A DNA stretch of 64,000 bases from Vitreoscilla stercoraria DSM 513 (GTDB taxonomy: Bacteria; Pseudomonadota; Gammaproteobacteria; Burkholderiales; Neisseriaceae): the NCBI RefSeq assembly GCF_000382305.1, contig NZ_KB908022.1, positions 101,147 to 165,146 on the forward strand. Reading direction: 5' to 3'. Below are positions 43,291 to 51,999 of this stretch, piece after piece. The notes under the pieces are model-generated. The model had not been told where the DNA came from, searched no databases, and worked only from the letters and a program-made list of their open reading frames with translations. Within the stretch, counting starts at the first letter, position 1, and the number at the start of each line of letters is the position of its first letter. The position numbers and the translations under genes are program-made.

Positions 43291-44541
43291 ATGAATATCG
43301 TGGTAGTTGGAGCGGGAATTGCAGGCGTGTGTACGGCTTGGTATTTGACCAAAGCAGGGCATCAAGTGACGGTGGTAGAGGCTTTGTCAGAAGTGGCACA
43401 AGAAACCAGTTTTGCCAATGCAGGTATGTTAACGCAAGGTTATGCAGCCCCTTGGGCAGCTCCCAATGTGGTTAAGCAATCGTGGAAAATGTTGCGTGAG
43501 CCGAGCAAGCCTTTGTGTATCAAGCCCGATGGCAGCTTGGAGCAAGTCAAATGGTTGTGGAAAATGTATGGTTATTGCAATGCCGAAGACTTTTCTCGCA
43601 ACCGTCAACACATGTATCAATTGGGCAAACGCAATTTGCAATTGTTGCATCAATTGAAAAATGAATTGGCATTGGATTATGCAGGTCGTGCGCAAGGGAC
43701 GTTGGAGGTTTTTCGTGCCAGCGGCGATTATCAAGCTTGTGTTGATGACACTGATTTTTTAAACCAACAAGGCATTGCCCATGTATTGCTAGAGCCGCAA
43801 AATTGCAATGAGTTTGAGCCTGCCATCGCCACTGACCAATTCAGTGGCGCTTTGCGTTTGAATGAGGATGAAACGGGCGATTGTCATTTGTTTGCGCAAC
43901 AATTGAAACAATATTGTGAGCAGTTTGGCGTCAAATTTTTGTTTGAACATGCCGTCAGTGCCATTTTAAATGATGGTCAAAGTGTCACAGGCGTGGTTGC
44001 AGCTGGCAAAACCTTATTGGCAGACCATGTGGTCTTAACCACAGGTTGTCAAACCAAGCGTTTGTTACAAAGCATCGGTTTGGATGCAATGATTTATCCT
44101 GTGAAAGGTTATTCGATTACGGTGCCGATTAAAGATGAAAGTCGCGCGCCACAATCTACTATTTTAGACTATCAATACAAAGTGGCAATTACACGCATGG
44201 GTGACCATATTCGGGTCGGTGGCATTGCAGAAATTTCTGGTTGGGACAAAATCAAAATCAGTCACAATGAAGAGACTTTGAAAATGGTGTTGAACGATTT
44301 GTTTCCCGGCTCGGCAGATTTGGAAGAAACCCAATTTTGGATGGGCATGCGTCCGATGACACCTGATGGTCCGCCTTTGATTGGTCGAATGCCATTGGCA
44401 GGTTTGTCGGTGAATGCAGGTCATGGTACGTTTGGTTGGACGTTTGGCTTGGCGGCAGCAAAATTATTGCAAGAATCTTTGTCGGTGGATTATGCCGTAC
44501 AAAAGCAAAGCCCGTTTTATCCTAGTCGTTATCAAGCGTGA
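43291..44541 (+). CDS. dadA: DadA-family D-amino acid dehydrogenase (candidate D-lysine dehydrogenase)
   Basis: A 416-residue flavoenzyme of the DadA family: N-terminal FAD motif VVVGAGIAGVCTAWYLTKAG, and the C-terminal block MGMRPMTPDGPPLIGRM plus GHGTFGWTFG. Such enzymes oxidise D-amino acids to 2-oxo acids at the membrane and pass electrons to the respiratory chain. The ATG at 43291 matches the family N-terminus; an upstream ATG at 43267 is also in frame. Neither has a strong ribosome site. Next to amaA, dpkA and amaB homologues, D-lysine (giving piperideine-2-carboxylate) is the likely substrate here, though DadA enzymes are broad and D-alanine cannot be excluded. Confidence 0.88.
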   Translation: MNIVVVGAGIAGVCTAWYLTKAGHQVTVVEALSEVAQETSFANAGMLTQGYAAPWAAPNVVKQSWKMLREPSKPLCIKPDGSLEQVKWLWKMYGYCNAEDFSRNRQHMYQLGKRNLQLLHQLKNELALDYAGRAQGTLEVFRASGDYQACVDDTDFLNQQGIAHVLLEPQNCNEFEPAIATDQFSGALRLNEDETGDCHLFAQQLKQYCEQFGVKFLFEHAVSAILNDGQSVTGVVAAGKTLLADHVVLTTGCQTKRLLQSIGLDAMIYPVKGYSITVPIKDESRAPQSTILDYQYKVAITRMGDHIRVGGIAEISGWDKIKISHNEETLKMVLNDLFPGSADLEETQFWMGMRPMTPDGPPLIGRMPLAGLSVNAGHGTFGWTFGLAAAKLLQESLSVDYAVQKQSPFYPSRYQA

Positions 44542-44560
44542 TGGTCTGAGTTGGTAAGGT

Positions 44561-44641
44561 TTACAGGACGCTCTAAGCGTCCTGTAATGTTTTAAATAAG
44601 CGTATTAGATTTTTTACAGGACGCTTTAAGCGTCCTGTAAA
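44561..44641. terminator. Two consecutive DUS pairs between dadA and amaA
   Basis: Two inverted DUS pairs (44561-44587 and 44613-44641) lie 25 bases apart in the gap between convergent genes. Each can form a hairpin of at least 11 bp; together they probably block read-through in both directions. Confidence 0.82.
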
Positions 44642-44648
44642 TTGAATC

Positions 44649-45944
44649 TTAATTGACCAAATTCAAACATTGACCCAAATGGTATGCGCTGAAGCTGGTT
44701 TCATAAAACAAAGATTTCAAATTGCTGTTTTTGCATTCGCATTCGCTCACGCCTTTGAATGGCAATGGCAAAATATCTGGATTGCCTTCGATGACGTATT
44801 CTGCCATCAAGCGACCCATTAATGTGCCTGTGGTGACGCCACGACCGTTATAGCCTGTGGCTGCAACCACGCCTAATTCAGGTTCAAACAAGCGTGGAAT
44901 ATGGTCGTCGGTAAAGCCAATGCGCCCACTCCAAACATATTCCCATTCAACATTTTTACCCAGTTGTGGGTAGTAAAATTGTTGTACGCGATCGGCCCAT
45001 TTCTTTAAGAACCATTCAGGTTTGTTGTCGCCACGACCCAAGCTGCCCAAAATCAAACGGCCGTCTTTATCACGACGAATGCTGGATAAAACGGTGCGTG
45101 TGTCCCAAGAGCCTTGTTTGTGCGGCAAAATACTGTCGGCAGCTGCGCCTGTTAATGGTTTGGACGCAACTTGATAATAATAGCCTGGATACAAAGCCGA
45201 GGTGATATTGGTCCAATCGCCTTCGGTGTAAGCATTGCTGGCAATGATGATTTTGTCGGCTAAAACGCTGTGGCCATTGGAAGTTTGTACCAACCATTGA
45301 GAACCTTGGCGTTCAATTTTAACCACTTTGGTGTGTTCGTGTAGGTGTGCACCCAATTTGTGGGCAGCTTCAGACAAAGATTTGGCATAAGCAAATGGAT
45401 TGACCGTACCACAACGCAAATCCAATAAGGCACTTGGAATTTTATCTGTGCCACAATATTCTTGGCACTCAGCACCTGTGAGCAAGCGCATGTTTGCACC
45501 ACGACGCGTCCATTGATGATAGCGGTCTGCAATGTCGGCAGAGCCTTTGGCATTGTGCGCCATGTGCAAGGTGCCTGTGTGGGTGTGTTGCGCATCAAGT
45601 TGGTATTTTTCAATCATTTCAAATACCAAATACGGCACTTCGCCAAAGGCTTTATTGAATTTTTGACCTGCTTTTTCACCTAAGATTTTTTCAAATTCGT
45701 CAGGTTTAATCCAAGAGCCTGCATTGACCAAGCCGACATTGCGTCCTGAACCACCATAAGCCAAATGGGTGGCCTCCAAAACGCGAACATCTTTGCCCAA
45801 TTCACGCAAGCGAATGGCAGCGTTCAAGCCTGTAAATCCTGCACCAATCACGCAAACATCGGTGCGTACGTCTTCTTTGAGTGCTGCATAAGTAGGAATG
45901 TGGTCTACCAAATCCGGCCACAAACATTTGTGTTTCAAGTCCAT
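44649..45944 (-). CDS. amaA: FAD-dependent oxidoreductase, AmaA/PuuB type (candidate L-pipecolate oxidase)
   Basis: A 431-residue DAO-family flavoenzyme. The FAD motif VCVIGAGFTGLNAAIRLREL is at about 29-48, preceded by the typical W-P-D-x3-H leader, and RIGFTDDHIPRL plus YNGRGVTTGTLMG form the C-terminal flavin region. The family includes gamma-glutamylputrescine oxidase (PuuB) and L-pipecolate oxidase (AmaA). The other genes of this operon are steps of lysine degradation and no other puu genes are present, so AmaA is favoured: oxidation of L-pipecolate to piperideine-6-carboxylate. A 20-residue Cys/Asn-rich tail ends the protein. AAGGA lies 8 bases before the ATG. Confidence 0.8.
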   Translation of the reverse strand: MDLKHKCLWPDLVDHIPTYAALKEDVRTDVCVIGAGFTGLNAAIRLRELGKDVRVLEATHLAYGGSGRNVGLVNAGSWIKPDEFEKILGEKAGQKFNKAFGEVPYLVFEMIEKYQLDAQHTHTGTLHMAHNAKGSADIADRYHQWTRRGANMRLLTGAECQEYCGTDKIPSALLDLRCGTVNPFAYAKSLSEAAHKLGAHLHEHTKVVKIERQGSQWLVQTSNGHSVLADKIIIASNAYTEGDWTNITSALYPGYYYQVASKPLTGAAADSILPHKQGSWDTRTVLSSIRRDKDGRLILGSLGRGDNKPEWFLKKWADRVQQFYYPQLGKNVEWEYVWSGRIGFTDDHIPRLFEPELGVVAATGYNGRGVTTGTLMGRLMAEYVIEGNPDILPLPFKGVSECECKNSNLKSLFYETSFSAYHLGQCLNLVN

Positions 45945-45978
45945 TGAGTGTTCCTTCTACTGCATAGATTGCGGTGTG

Positions 45979-46995
45979 TCAGTTGGCAAGTGTCAGTAAA
46001 TTTTGTAAATCGGCATACAAATTGTCATCCAATTCAATATAGCCTTGTTGTTGGTTTTGGGCGCGTGCTTTGAAGCGGCGTTGTGAAGGCAAGCGTGCAC
46101 CTGAGGCATTGAATTGGTTTAAGAAGTCTTCGCCACGCTGTTGGTGGGCAGTCCAGTCATCGCCTAACAATATTTTAGGATCAATGGCGATGATGATTTC
46201 ACCACCATAAGGCAATGTTGGCGTGCCATCGGCAAAAGCCATCGATTCTTGACTGGTCATGTCGCCAATGGCAATGCCTGCGAGCAATTCCACCATGGTC
46301 GAAATGGCCGAGCCTTTGTGACCACCAAAAGTCAGCATCGCCCCTTGCATCGCAGCAGCAGGGTCAGTAGTGGGATTGCCTTGGGCATCAATGGCCAAAC
46401 CTTCAGGCATTTGGGTGCCATGGCGGTGGTGCAATTGAATTTCGCCGCGCGCGGTGGCACTGGTGGCAAAATCAAATACATAAGGCTCTTGTGGATTGAT
46501 GCGTGGAAAGCCAAAACCCAATGGGTTGGTGCCTAATAAGGGTTTGGTACTGCCAGCAGGGGCGACCCACGCATGGCTAGGTGTGGAATTGATGGCAATC
46601 AAACCTGCTTGGGTCAATTGCTCAATTTCTACCCATAATGCTGAAAAGTGGACGCAATGGTTAATGGCCAATAAAGCGATGCCATTTTGTTGGGCTTTTT
46701 CGATCAGACGTGGCAAACCCACAGAAAATGCTGTGGTAGCTGAACCCATGTGTGCATCGATTTTGACAATCGAGCCGACATCTTGTGTGATAGTTGGGGT
46801 GGCGGTAGCGGAAATTTTGCCATGTTTTAACGTGTCAATCAGACCTAATAAACGCCAAACGCCATGTGAATGGCATTGATCTTGTTGGGCAGTGACCAAA
46901 GTATGGGTAATGCTTTTTTGGTGCTCTGGTGTGAAGCCGTAAGCCGCCAGAATATCGTGACTTAATTGTGTTAATTGCGTTGGGGTGATGTGCAT
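45979..46995 (-). CDS. dpkA: Malate/L-lactate dehydrogenase-family reductase (candidate DpkA)
   Basis: A 338-residue NAD(P)H-dependent enzyme of the Ldh_2 (YlbC/MDH-type) fold, which includes piperideine-2-carboxylate/pyrroline-2-carboxylate reductase DpkA. Signatures are NHCVHFSALW, FPRINPQEPYVFDFATS and the late MLTFGGHKGSAISTMVELL. Start at 46995 is chosen for the family N-terminus and its AAGGA site; the frame opens 11 codons earlier. Between AmaA and AmaB homologues, reduction of piperideine-2-carboxylate to L-pipecolate is the expected reaction. Other family substrates (malate, ureidoglycolate) cannot be excluded by motif alone. Confidence 0.8.
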   Translation of the reverse strand: MHITPTQLTQLSHDILAAYGFTPEHQKSITHTLVTAQQDQCHSHGVWRLLGLIDTLKHGKISATATPTITQDVGSIVKIDAHMGSATTAFSVGLPRLIEKAQQNGIALLAINHCVHFSALWVEIEQLTQAGLIAINSTPSHAWVAPAGSTKPLLGTNPLGFGFPRINPQEPYVFDFATSATARGEIQLHHRHGTQMPEGLAIDAQGNPTTDPAAAMQGAMLTFGGHKGSAISTMVELLAGIAIGDMTSQESMAFADGTPTLPYGGEIIIAIDPKILLGDDWTAHQQRGEDFLNQFNASGARLPSQRRFKARAQNQQQGYIELDDNLYADLQNLLTLAN

Positions 46996-47052
46996 ATTAT
47001 TGTCCTTAGTGTTACAAAACCTTCCCAAACGTAGTTTGGGAAGGTTGCTTCA

Positions 47053-48498
47053 TCAGCTGATTAAAGACTCTGCGTGACGAGCTGTTTGCAGTTGCTCTTT
47101 GGAAACAGGCTCCGTACGTGGTACAAACCAACCAGTTAATGCATATAAAATACCGAATAAAGGCGACAACCAACAGAAAATAGCGAATGGTGCGTACACA
47201 ATGGTTGGAACACCTAAGGTGGCAGTCACAAAACCACCGCCCATATTCCAAGGAATCAATGGAGATACCAAGGTGCCACAATCTTCTAAGGTTCGAGACA
47301 AGGTTGTGCGGTCATAACCCAGCTCTTTGTATTTTCCTTGCAACAAGCGACCTGGCAATACCAAGGAAGTATAAACCTCACCCAAAATCAAGCTCACAGC
47401 CAAGCCACTACCATAAGTGGCTGACAACAAGCTCATGCGAGATTTGATGATGTTTTCCAATTTACCCAAAATCGCATCAAACGTGCCATAAGTTTCCAAA
47501 GCACCAACAAATGCCAATGAGAACATGGTCAAAGTCACGGTCCATGTCATCGACATGACACCACCTTTAGACAGCAAACTGTCAACGGTGCTGATGCCTG
47601 TTTGCGCTTTGTAACCATTTTGTAAAATATTAAAGATATCCTTAACTGGAACATCTTGAACAAATATTGCAATCAATGCACCCAAAGCCACACCCAAACA
47701 AATGGTACCCATGGCTGAGTATTTGCGGTAACCCATGTAAATCACTACCGCAGCAGGAATCAAAGTTAACCAACCCAATTGGAAATTGGCATTCATGGCG
47801 TTTTTGATGGTGTCAGTCGTGGTTATGGCAGCATTGGCTTCACTGTAACCTTGACCAATATAAGCATAAATCAATACTGAAATCACCAAAGCTGGAACGG
47901 TACATGGCAACATACCACGAATGTGATCCCACAGATTCACATCGGCCACAGCAGGCGTTAAATTGGTTGTGTCAGACAAAGGTGACATTTTGTCACCAAA
48001 AAAGCTGCCTGAAACCACCGCACCAGCTGTCCAATATAAAGGGATGCCCATTGCATCCCCAATACCCATCATCGCCAAGCCAACAGTACCGACTGTACCC
48101 CAAGATGTACCTGTTGCTAAGGATACCAAACATGCCAAGATACAGGTCGCAGGCAAGAAAATACTTGGTGACAACACTGCTAAACCAGCATTGACGATGG
48201 TTGGTACAGTGCCAGCAGCAATCCAAACCGAAATCAACATACCCACACACATCAAAATGAGTACAGCAGGTAAGCCTACTTTCATGACGGTGAACATTTG
48301 TTTTTCCATATGGCTCCAAGTTTGACCTTTTAGAGCCATGAATAAGCCAGTAATGCAAATACCAATAATCAAAGGAATATGGGGAGTGAAATCTTTAAAG
48401 ATGAAAAATTGCACTGCCATGATGGCAGTGGTAATAAGTAAAGGTGTGACATCAAACCAAAAAGGATACTGCTTAAGATGGTGATACTTCTTAATCAT
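47053..48498 (-). CDS. NhaC-family antiporter or amino acid carrier
   Basis: A 481-residue membrane protein with at least eleven hydrophobic helices and the NhaC hallmarks SLATGTSWGTVGTVG, GSFFGDKMSPLSDTTNL and LVSPLIPWNMGGGF. Characterised relatives are sodium/proton or malate/lactate antiporters, and some members are found with amino acid genes, including lysine-linked carriers. Start at 48498 has AAGGAG seven bases upstream. Located between dpkA and amaB in what looks like one operon, it may import lysine or pipecolate or export a by-product; this is inference. Confidence 0.85.
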   Translation of the reverse strand: MIKKYHHLKQYPFWFDVTPLLITTAIMAVQFFIFKDFTPHIPLIIGICITGLFMALKGQTWSHMEKQMFTVMKVGLPAVLILMCVGMLISVWIAAGTVPTIVNAGLAVLSPSIFLPATCILACLVSLATGTSWGTVGTVGLAMMGIGDAMGIPLYWTAGAVVSGSFFGDKMSPLSDTTNLTPAVADVNLWDHIRGMLPCTVPALVISVLIYAYIGQGYSEANAAITTTDTIKNAMNANFQLGWLTLIPAAVVIYMGYRKYSAMGTICLGVALGALIAIFVQDVPVKDIFNILQNGYKAQTGISTVDSLLSKGGVMSMTWTVTLTMFSLAFVGALETYGTFDAILGKLENIIKSRMSLLSATYGSGLAVSLILGEVYTSLVLPGRLLQGKYKELGYDRTTLSRTLEDCGTLVSPLIPWNMGGGFVTATLGVPTIVYAPFAIFCWLSPLFGILYALTGWFVPRTEPVSKEQLQTARHAESLIS

Positions 48499-48610
48499 GT
48501 GATGCTCCTTAAAAAAGGACAATACCATTCCTAGGCTGCTGTTTTTGAAGACAGCACCCTGAGGTTTTTTGTGAGAGAAATGGGACTTACAGGCCGCCTA
48601 AATCCATGAT

Positions 48611-50128
48611 TTAGTCAAATTTGATGCCTTGTGCCAATGGCAACTCACGTGAGTAATTGATGGTATTGGTTTGACGACGCATATAGCCTTTCCATGCATC
48701 AGAACCTGATTCACGGCCGCCACCAGTTTCTTTTTCACCACCGAATGCGCCACCGATTTCAGCACCGCTGGTACCGATATTGACGTTGGCAATGCCACAA
48801 TCGCTGCCAACTGCGCTTTGGAAGATTTCTGCTTCGCGTACGTCAGTGGTGAATACGCAAGAAGACAAGCCTTGAGGCACTTCATTGTTCAAGCGCAAAG
48901 CATCTTCAAAGTTTTCGTATTCCAACACATACAAAATTGGGGCAAAGGTTTCGTGTTTCACCACGTCGGTTTGCGCTGGCATTTCTGCAATGGCAGGTGC
49001 CACATAGTATGCATCTGGATACACATCCGCCAATTGACGCTCACCACCGAATACTTCACCACCTTGTTCTTTGGCTTGAGCCAAAGCGTCCTGCATGGCG
49101 TTGAAGCTGGCCTCATCTACCAATGGACCGACCAAATTGTTTTCAGTTGGATTGCCAATGGATACGGTTTGGTAAGATTTTTTCAATTTTTCCAATACTT
49201 GGGCTTTAACGTCTTTGTGAACAATCAAGCGACGCAAAGTAGTACAACGTTGACCCGCTGTGCCTACTGCGCTGAATAAAATCGCACGAGTGGCCAATTC
49301 CAAATCTGCGCTTGGTGTCAAAATCATGGCATTGTTGCCGCCCAATTCCAAAATAGAACGACCAAAGCGAGCAGCTACTGCTTTACCTACTTCACGACCC
49401 ATGCGAGTGCTGCCTGTTGCGCTGATTAATGGTACGCGTTCGTCATTAACCAAAGCTTCACCAGCATCACGGTCACCAACAATCAAGCTAGACAAATTGG
49501 CAGGCGCATCACTGCCAAAACGAGCAACTGCTTTTTCAAACAAGGCTTGGCAAGCGATGGCTGTCAATGGGGTTTTTTCAGATGGTTTCCAAACAATAGA
49601 GTTGCCTGCAATCAAAGCCAAGGCTGCATTCCAAGACCAAACGGCAACAGGGAAATTGAATGCACTGATGATGCCGACAGGGCCGACTGGATGCCAAGTT
49701 TCACGCATGTGGTGACCTGGACGTTCTGATGCGATGGTCAGACCATACAATTGACGCGACAAACCGACTGCGAAATCACAAATATCAATCATTTCTTGCA
49801 CTTCACCCAAAGCTTCTTGAGTGATTTTGCCTGCTTCTAGTGTGACTACTTGTGCCAAATCTTCTTTGTGCTCACGCAGAACCTCACCCAATATGCGTAC
49901 CAATTCACCACGGCGTGGAGCCGGGATTTTACGCCATTGTTCAAATGCCGCTTGTGACTGGTCGATCACAGCGGCCACATCAGCTGCAGGTAAATAGTTA
50001 ACCAAGCCGATGGTGCTGCCATCAATAGGACTGCGTACGATTTGATCACCGCCTTGGTAAATGTTTTTATCTACGTTTAATGCACTGAAAAGGGTGATAT
50101 CGACAGTATTTAATGTGGTTTGCGTCAT
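48611..50128 (-). CDS. amaB: ALDH7-type aldehyde dehydrogenase (AmaB, piperideine-6-carboxylate dehydrogenase)
   Basis: A 505-residue NAD-dependent aldehyde dehydrogenase of the ALDH7/antiquitin branch. Catalytic Cys295 lies in GTAGQRCTTLRR and Glu261 in LELGGNN. The branch signature GIANVNIGTSGAEIGGAFGG and GGGRESGSDAWKGYMRRQT near the C-terminus is nearly diagnostic for 2-aminoadipate-6-semialdehyde (piperideine-6-carboxylate) dehydrogenase. The start at 50128 has CGGAG before it; the frame opens 24 codons further upstream. First gene of the minus-strand operon amaB-carrier-dpkA-amaA, facing the divergent lysN-ydiJ-hglS operon. A general ALDH name such as succinate-semialdehyde dehydrogenase would miss this signature. 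Confidence 0.88.
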   Translation of the reverse strand: MTQTTLNTVDITLFSALNVDKNIYQGGDQIVRSPIDGSTIGLVNYLPAADVAAVIDQSQAAFEQWRKIPAPRRGELVRILGEVLREHKEDLAQVVTLEAGKITQEALGEVQEMIDICDFAVGLSRQLYGLTIASERPGHHMRETWHPVGPVGIISAFNFPVAVWSWNAALALIAGNSIVWKPSEKTPLTAIACQALFEKAVARFGSDAPANLSSLIVGDRDAGEALVNDERVPLISATGSTRMGREVGKAVAARFGRSILELGGNNAMILTPSADLELATRAILFSAVGTAGQRCTTLRRLIVHKDVKAQVLEKLKKSYQTVSIGNPTENNLVGPLVDEASFNAMQDALAQAKEQGGEVFGGERQLADVYPDAYYVAPAIAEMPAQTDVVKHETFAPILYVLEYENFEDALRLNNEVPQGLSSCVFTTDVREAEIFQSAVGSDCGIANVNIGTSGAEIGGAFGGEKETGGGRESGSDAWKGYMRRQTNTINYSRELPLAQGIKFD

Positions 50129-50727
50129 GTGTGTCTCCGTGATGTGAGTCAAATTAAATTTGGTCTTTGAAGCATGTATGAATTGGCTTGAAGCCATCAT
50201 GGTTTGATGGACATCAAATTTTCTGCCTAAGCAGAGTATTACAGCCGTATTTATTTTCGCAAACGAAGTATTAGACTGTACTCATTCTTTTTTGGAATGG
50301 CGATAGGATATTTTCTATTGGCAGTCGGTACTTTTTCTACTTTGTGTATTACAACATTTTTTGAGTATTTATCATGCCATTAAATTTATTTTTCATCAGC
50401 ATGAAATGTAGGTTTATTTAAATTATTTGGATGGTACGGTCTTATTTTGTGTATTGGCTTTAAAAATGATGAGATTGTTTCAATATTAAAAACATAAAAA
50501 GCAATATGGAAATATGTTTTTAGAATTTTATATAAAGGTTTTGTTCGATTTTAATATTCATTTTGAGTTTTATAAAAATTAGAAATAGGAAAAAATAGAA
50601 TGAAGTGAGGTTTTATTTTCGTTTGTCATCTGATGGGTAATTTTGGTTTGATAACAGTCCACACAAGAGATTGACTCAGATAACAGACCGTATCCACGCC
50701 ATCGGTCAAACCCATCAAGGAAGTTTT
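50129..50727. promoter_or_regulatory. Divergent control region of the two lysine-degradation operons
   Basis: About 600 strongly AT-rich bases between amaB and lysN, with no plausible gene. Many A/T tracts and partial -10-like hexamers occur on both strands, and no single promoter stands out. No DUS words occur here, in contrast to the flanks. As the only spacer between the divergent operons it must hold promoters and operators for both. Confidence 0.5.
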
Positions 50728-51987
50728 ATGCAAACAGCAATTTGTTCGGCTTTGTCTATTGTTCATCCTATTGAATTGATTAAAGGTCAAAATGCCCATG
50801 TTTGGGATGTATCGGGTAAGCAATACATTGATTTTGTCGGTGGTATTGGCGTATTGAATTTAGGACATTGTCACCCACGCATTGTCGCTGCGATTCAAAA
50901 TCAAGCCTCACAATTGATTCATTCTGCTTTTAATGCTGTCCCACATCAGCCTTATATGCAACTCGCACAAGCATTGAGCAATTTCATTCCAAGCAAGACA
51001 CCGTTTGATGTGTTGTTGGCCAATAGTGGCGCTGAAGCCACCGAAAATGCCTTGAAAATTGCTCGTTTGAAAACTGGGCGTACAGGCGTGATTGCATTTG
51101 ATGGTGGTTTTCATGGCCGTACTTTGGCTGCGGTGAATTTGAATGGCAAAGTTGCGGCTTACAAAACCAAATTGGGATCTTTGCCGGGTCCTGTTTACCA
51201 CATTCCATATCCAAGTGAAGACAACGGCATCACAGCCGCGCAAGCAAAAATCGCTTTAGAGCGTGTTTTGAGTGTGGAAGTAGACATCAATAATATTGCT
51301 GCCATCATCGTAGAACCAATTATTGGTGAAGGTGGTTTTCAATTGTTAAATCCAGAATTTGCGGTCTATTTGCGCCGTTTTTGTGATGAAAATGGCATTG
51401 CGCTGATTTTTGATGAGGTGCAATCAGGCTTTGGTCGCAGCGGCAAACGCTTTGCGTTTGAACATTTGAATGTGGCGCCAGATTTATTATTGATGGGTAA
51501 AAGTATTGCAGGTGGCGTGCCTTTGGGTGCTGTGGCAGGTGATGTTAAATGGATGGGCGATTTGCCTAAAGGCAGTTTGGGCGGCACATATTCAGGCAAT
51601 CCTTTGGCGTGTGCGGCGGCATTGGCAACAATAGACATCATGTCGCAAGAGGATTTTTTTGCACAAGTGGCACACAACTATTCTGAAGTAGTGAGTGCTT
51701 ACCATCAAAAATGGCAAGAGCAAGGTTTGCCTGTGGGACGTTTGACCGGTGTCGGCTCGATGCGTGGCATTGAATTGGTGGATGCTGAGGGTCAGCCCGA
51801 TACAGATTTGTTGGCGAAAATTTTGCCAGCAGCGCGTGAGCAAGGTTTGTTGTTGATGCCATCTGGTAAATACCGCAACGTGATTCGCTTGTTGCCGCCT
51901 TTGACGATTGAAACCGATGTGTTGGTTGAAGGTTTGGAATTGCTGGGTCGCTTGTTGGCAGAGCAAACTGTCGCAACGCTTGCATAA
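50728..51987 (+). CDS. lysN: Class III aminotransferase, LysN type (candidate 2-aminoadipate aminotransferase)
   Basis: A 419-residue PLP enzyme of the GabT/ornithine aminotransferase class. Features are VGGIGVLNLGHCHP, NSGAEATENALKIAR, FHGRTLAAVNLNGK, DEVQSGFGRSG and the PLP lysine at residue 258 (MGKSIAGGVPLG). The ATG at 50728 has AAGGAAG five bases before it; a TTG 19 codons upstream is also open. By general similarity it would be called 4-aminobutyrate aminotransferase. The operon partners HglS and YdiJ and overall likeness to the Pseudomonas 2-aminoadipate enzyme favour 2-aminoadipate as substrate, giving 2-oxoadipate. Confidence 0.85.
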   Translation: MQTAICSALSIVHPIELIKGQNAHVWDVSGKQYIDFVGGIGVLNLGHCHPRIVAAIQNQASQLIHSAFNAVPHQPYMQLAQALSNFIPSKTPFDVLLANSGAEATENALKIARLKTGRTGVIAFDGGFHGRTLAAVNLNGKVAAYKTKLGSLPGPVYHIPYPSEDNGITAAQAKIALERVLSVEVDINNIAAIIVEPIIGEGGFQLLNPEFAVYLRRFCDENGIALIFDEVQSGFGRSGKRFAFEHLNVAPDLLLMGKSIAGGVPLGAVAGDVKWMGDLPKGSLGGTYSGNPLACAAALATIDIMSQEDFFAQVAHNYSEVVSAYHQKWQEQGLPVGRLTGVGSMRGIELVDAEGQPDTDLLAKILPAAREQGLLLMPSGKYRNVIRLLPPLTIETDVLVEGLELLGRLLAEQTVATLA

Positions 51988-51999
51988 GGTAGCACTGCG

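Noticed and set aside
48611..51987. gabD/gabT pair for 4-aminobutyrate degradation
   Set aside because: The aldehyde dehydrogenase has ALDH7-type signatures and the aminotransferase lies with hglS and ydiJ, so a lysine/2-aminoadipate role fits better.
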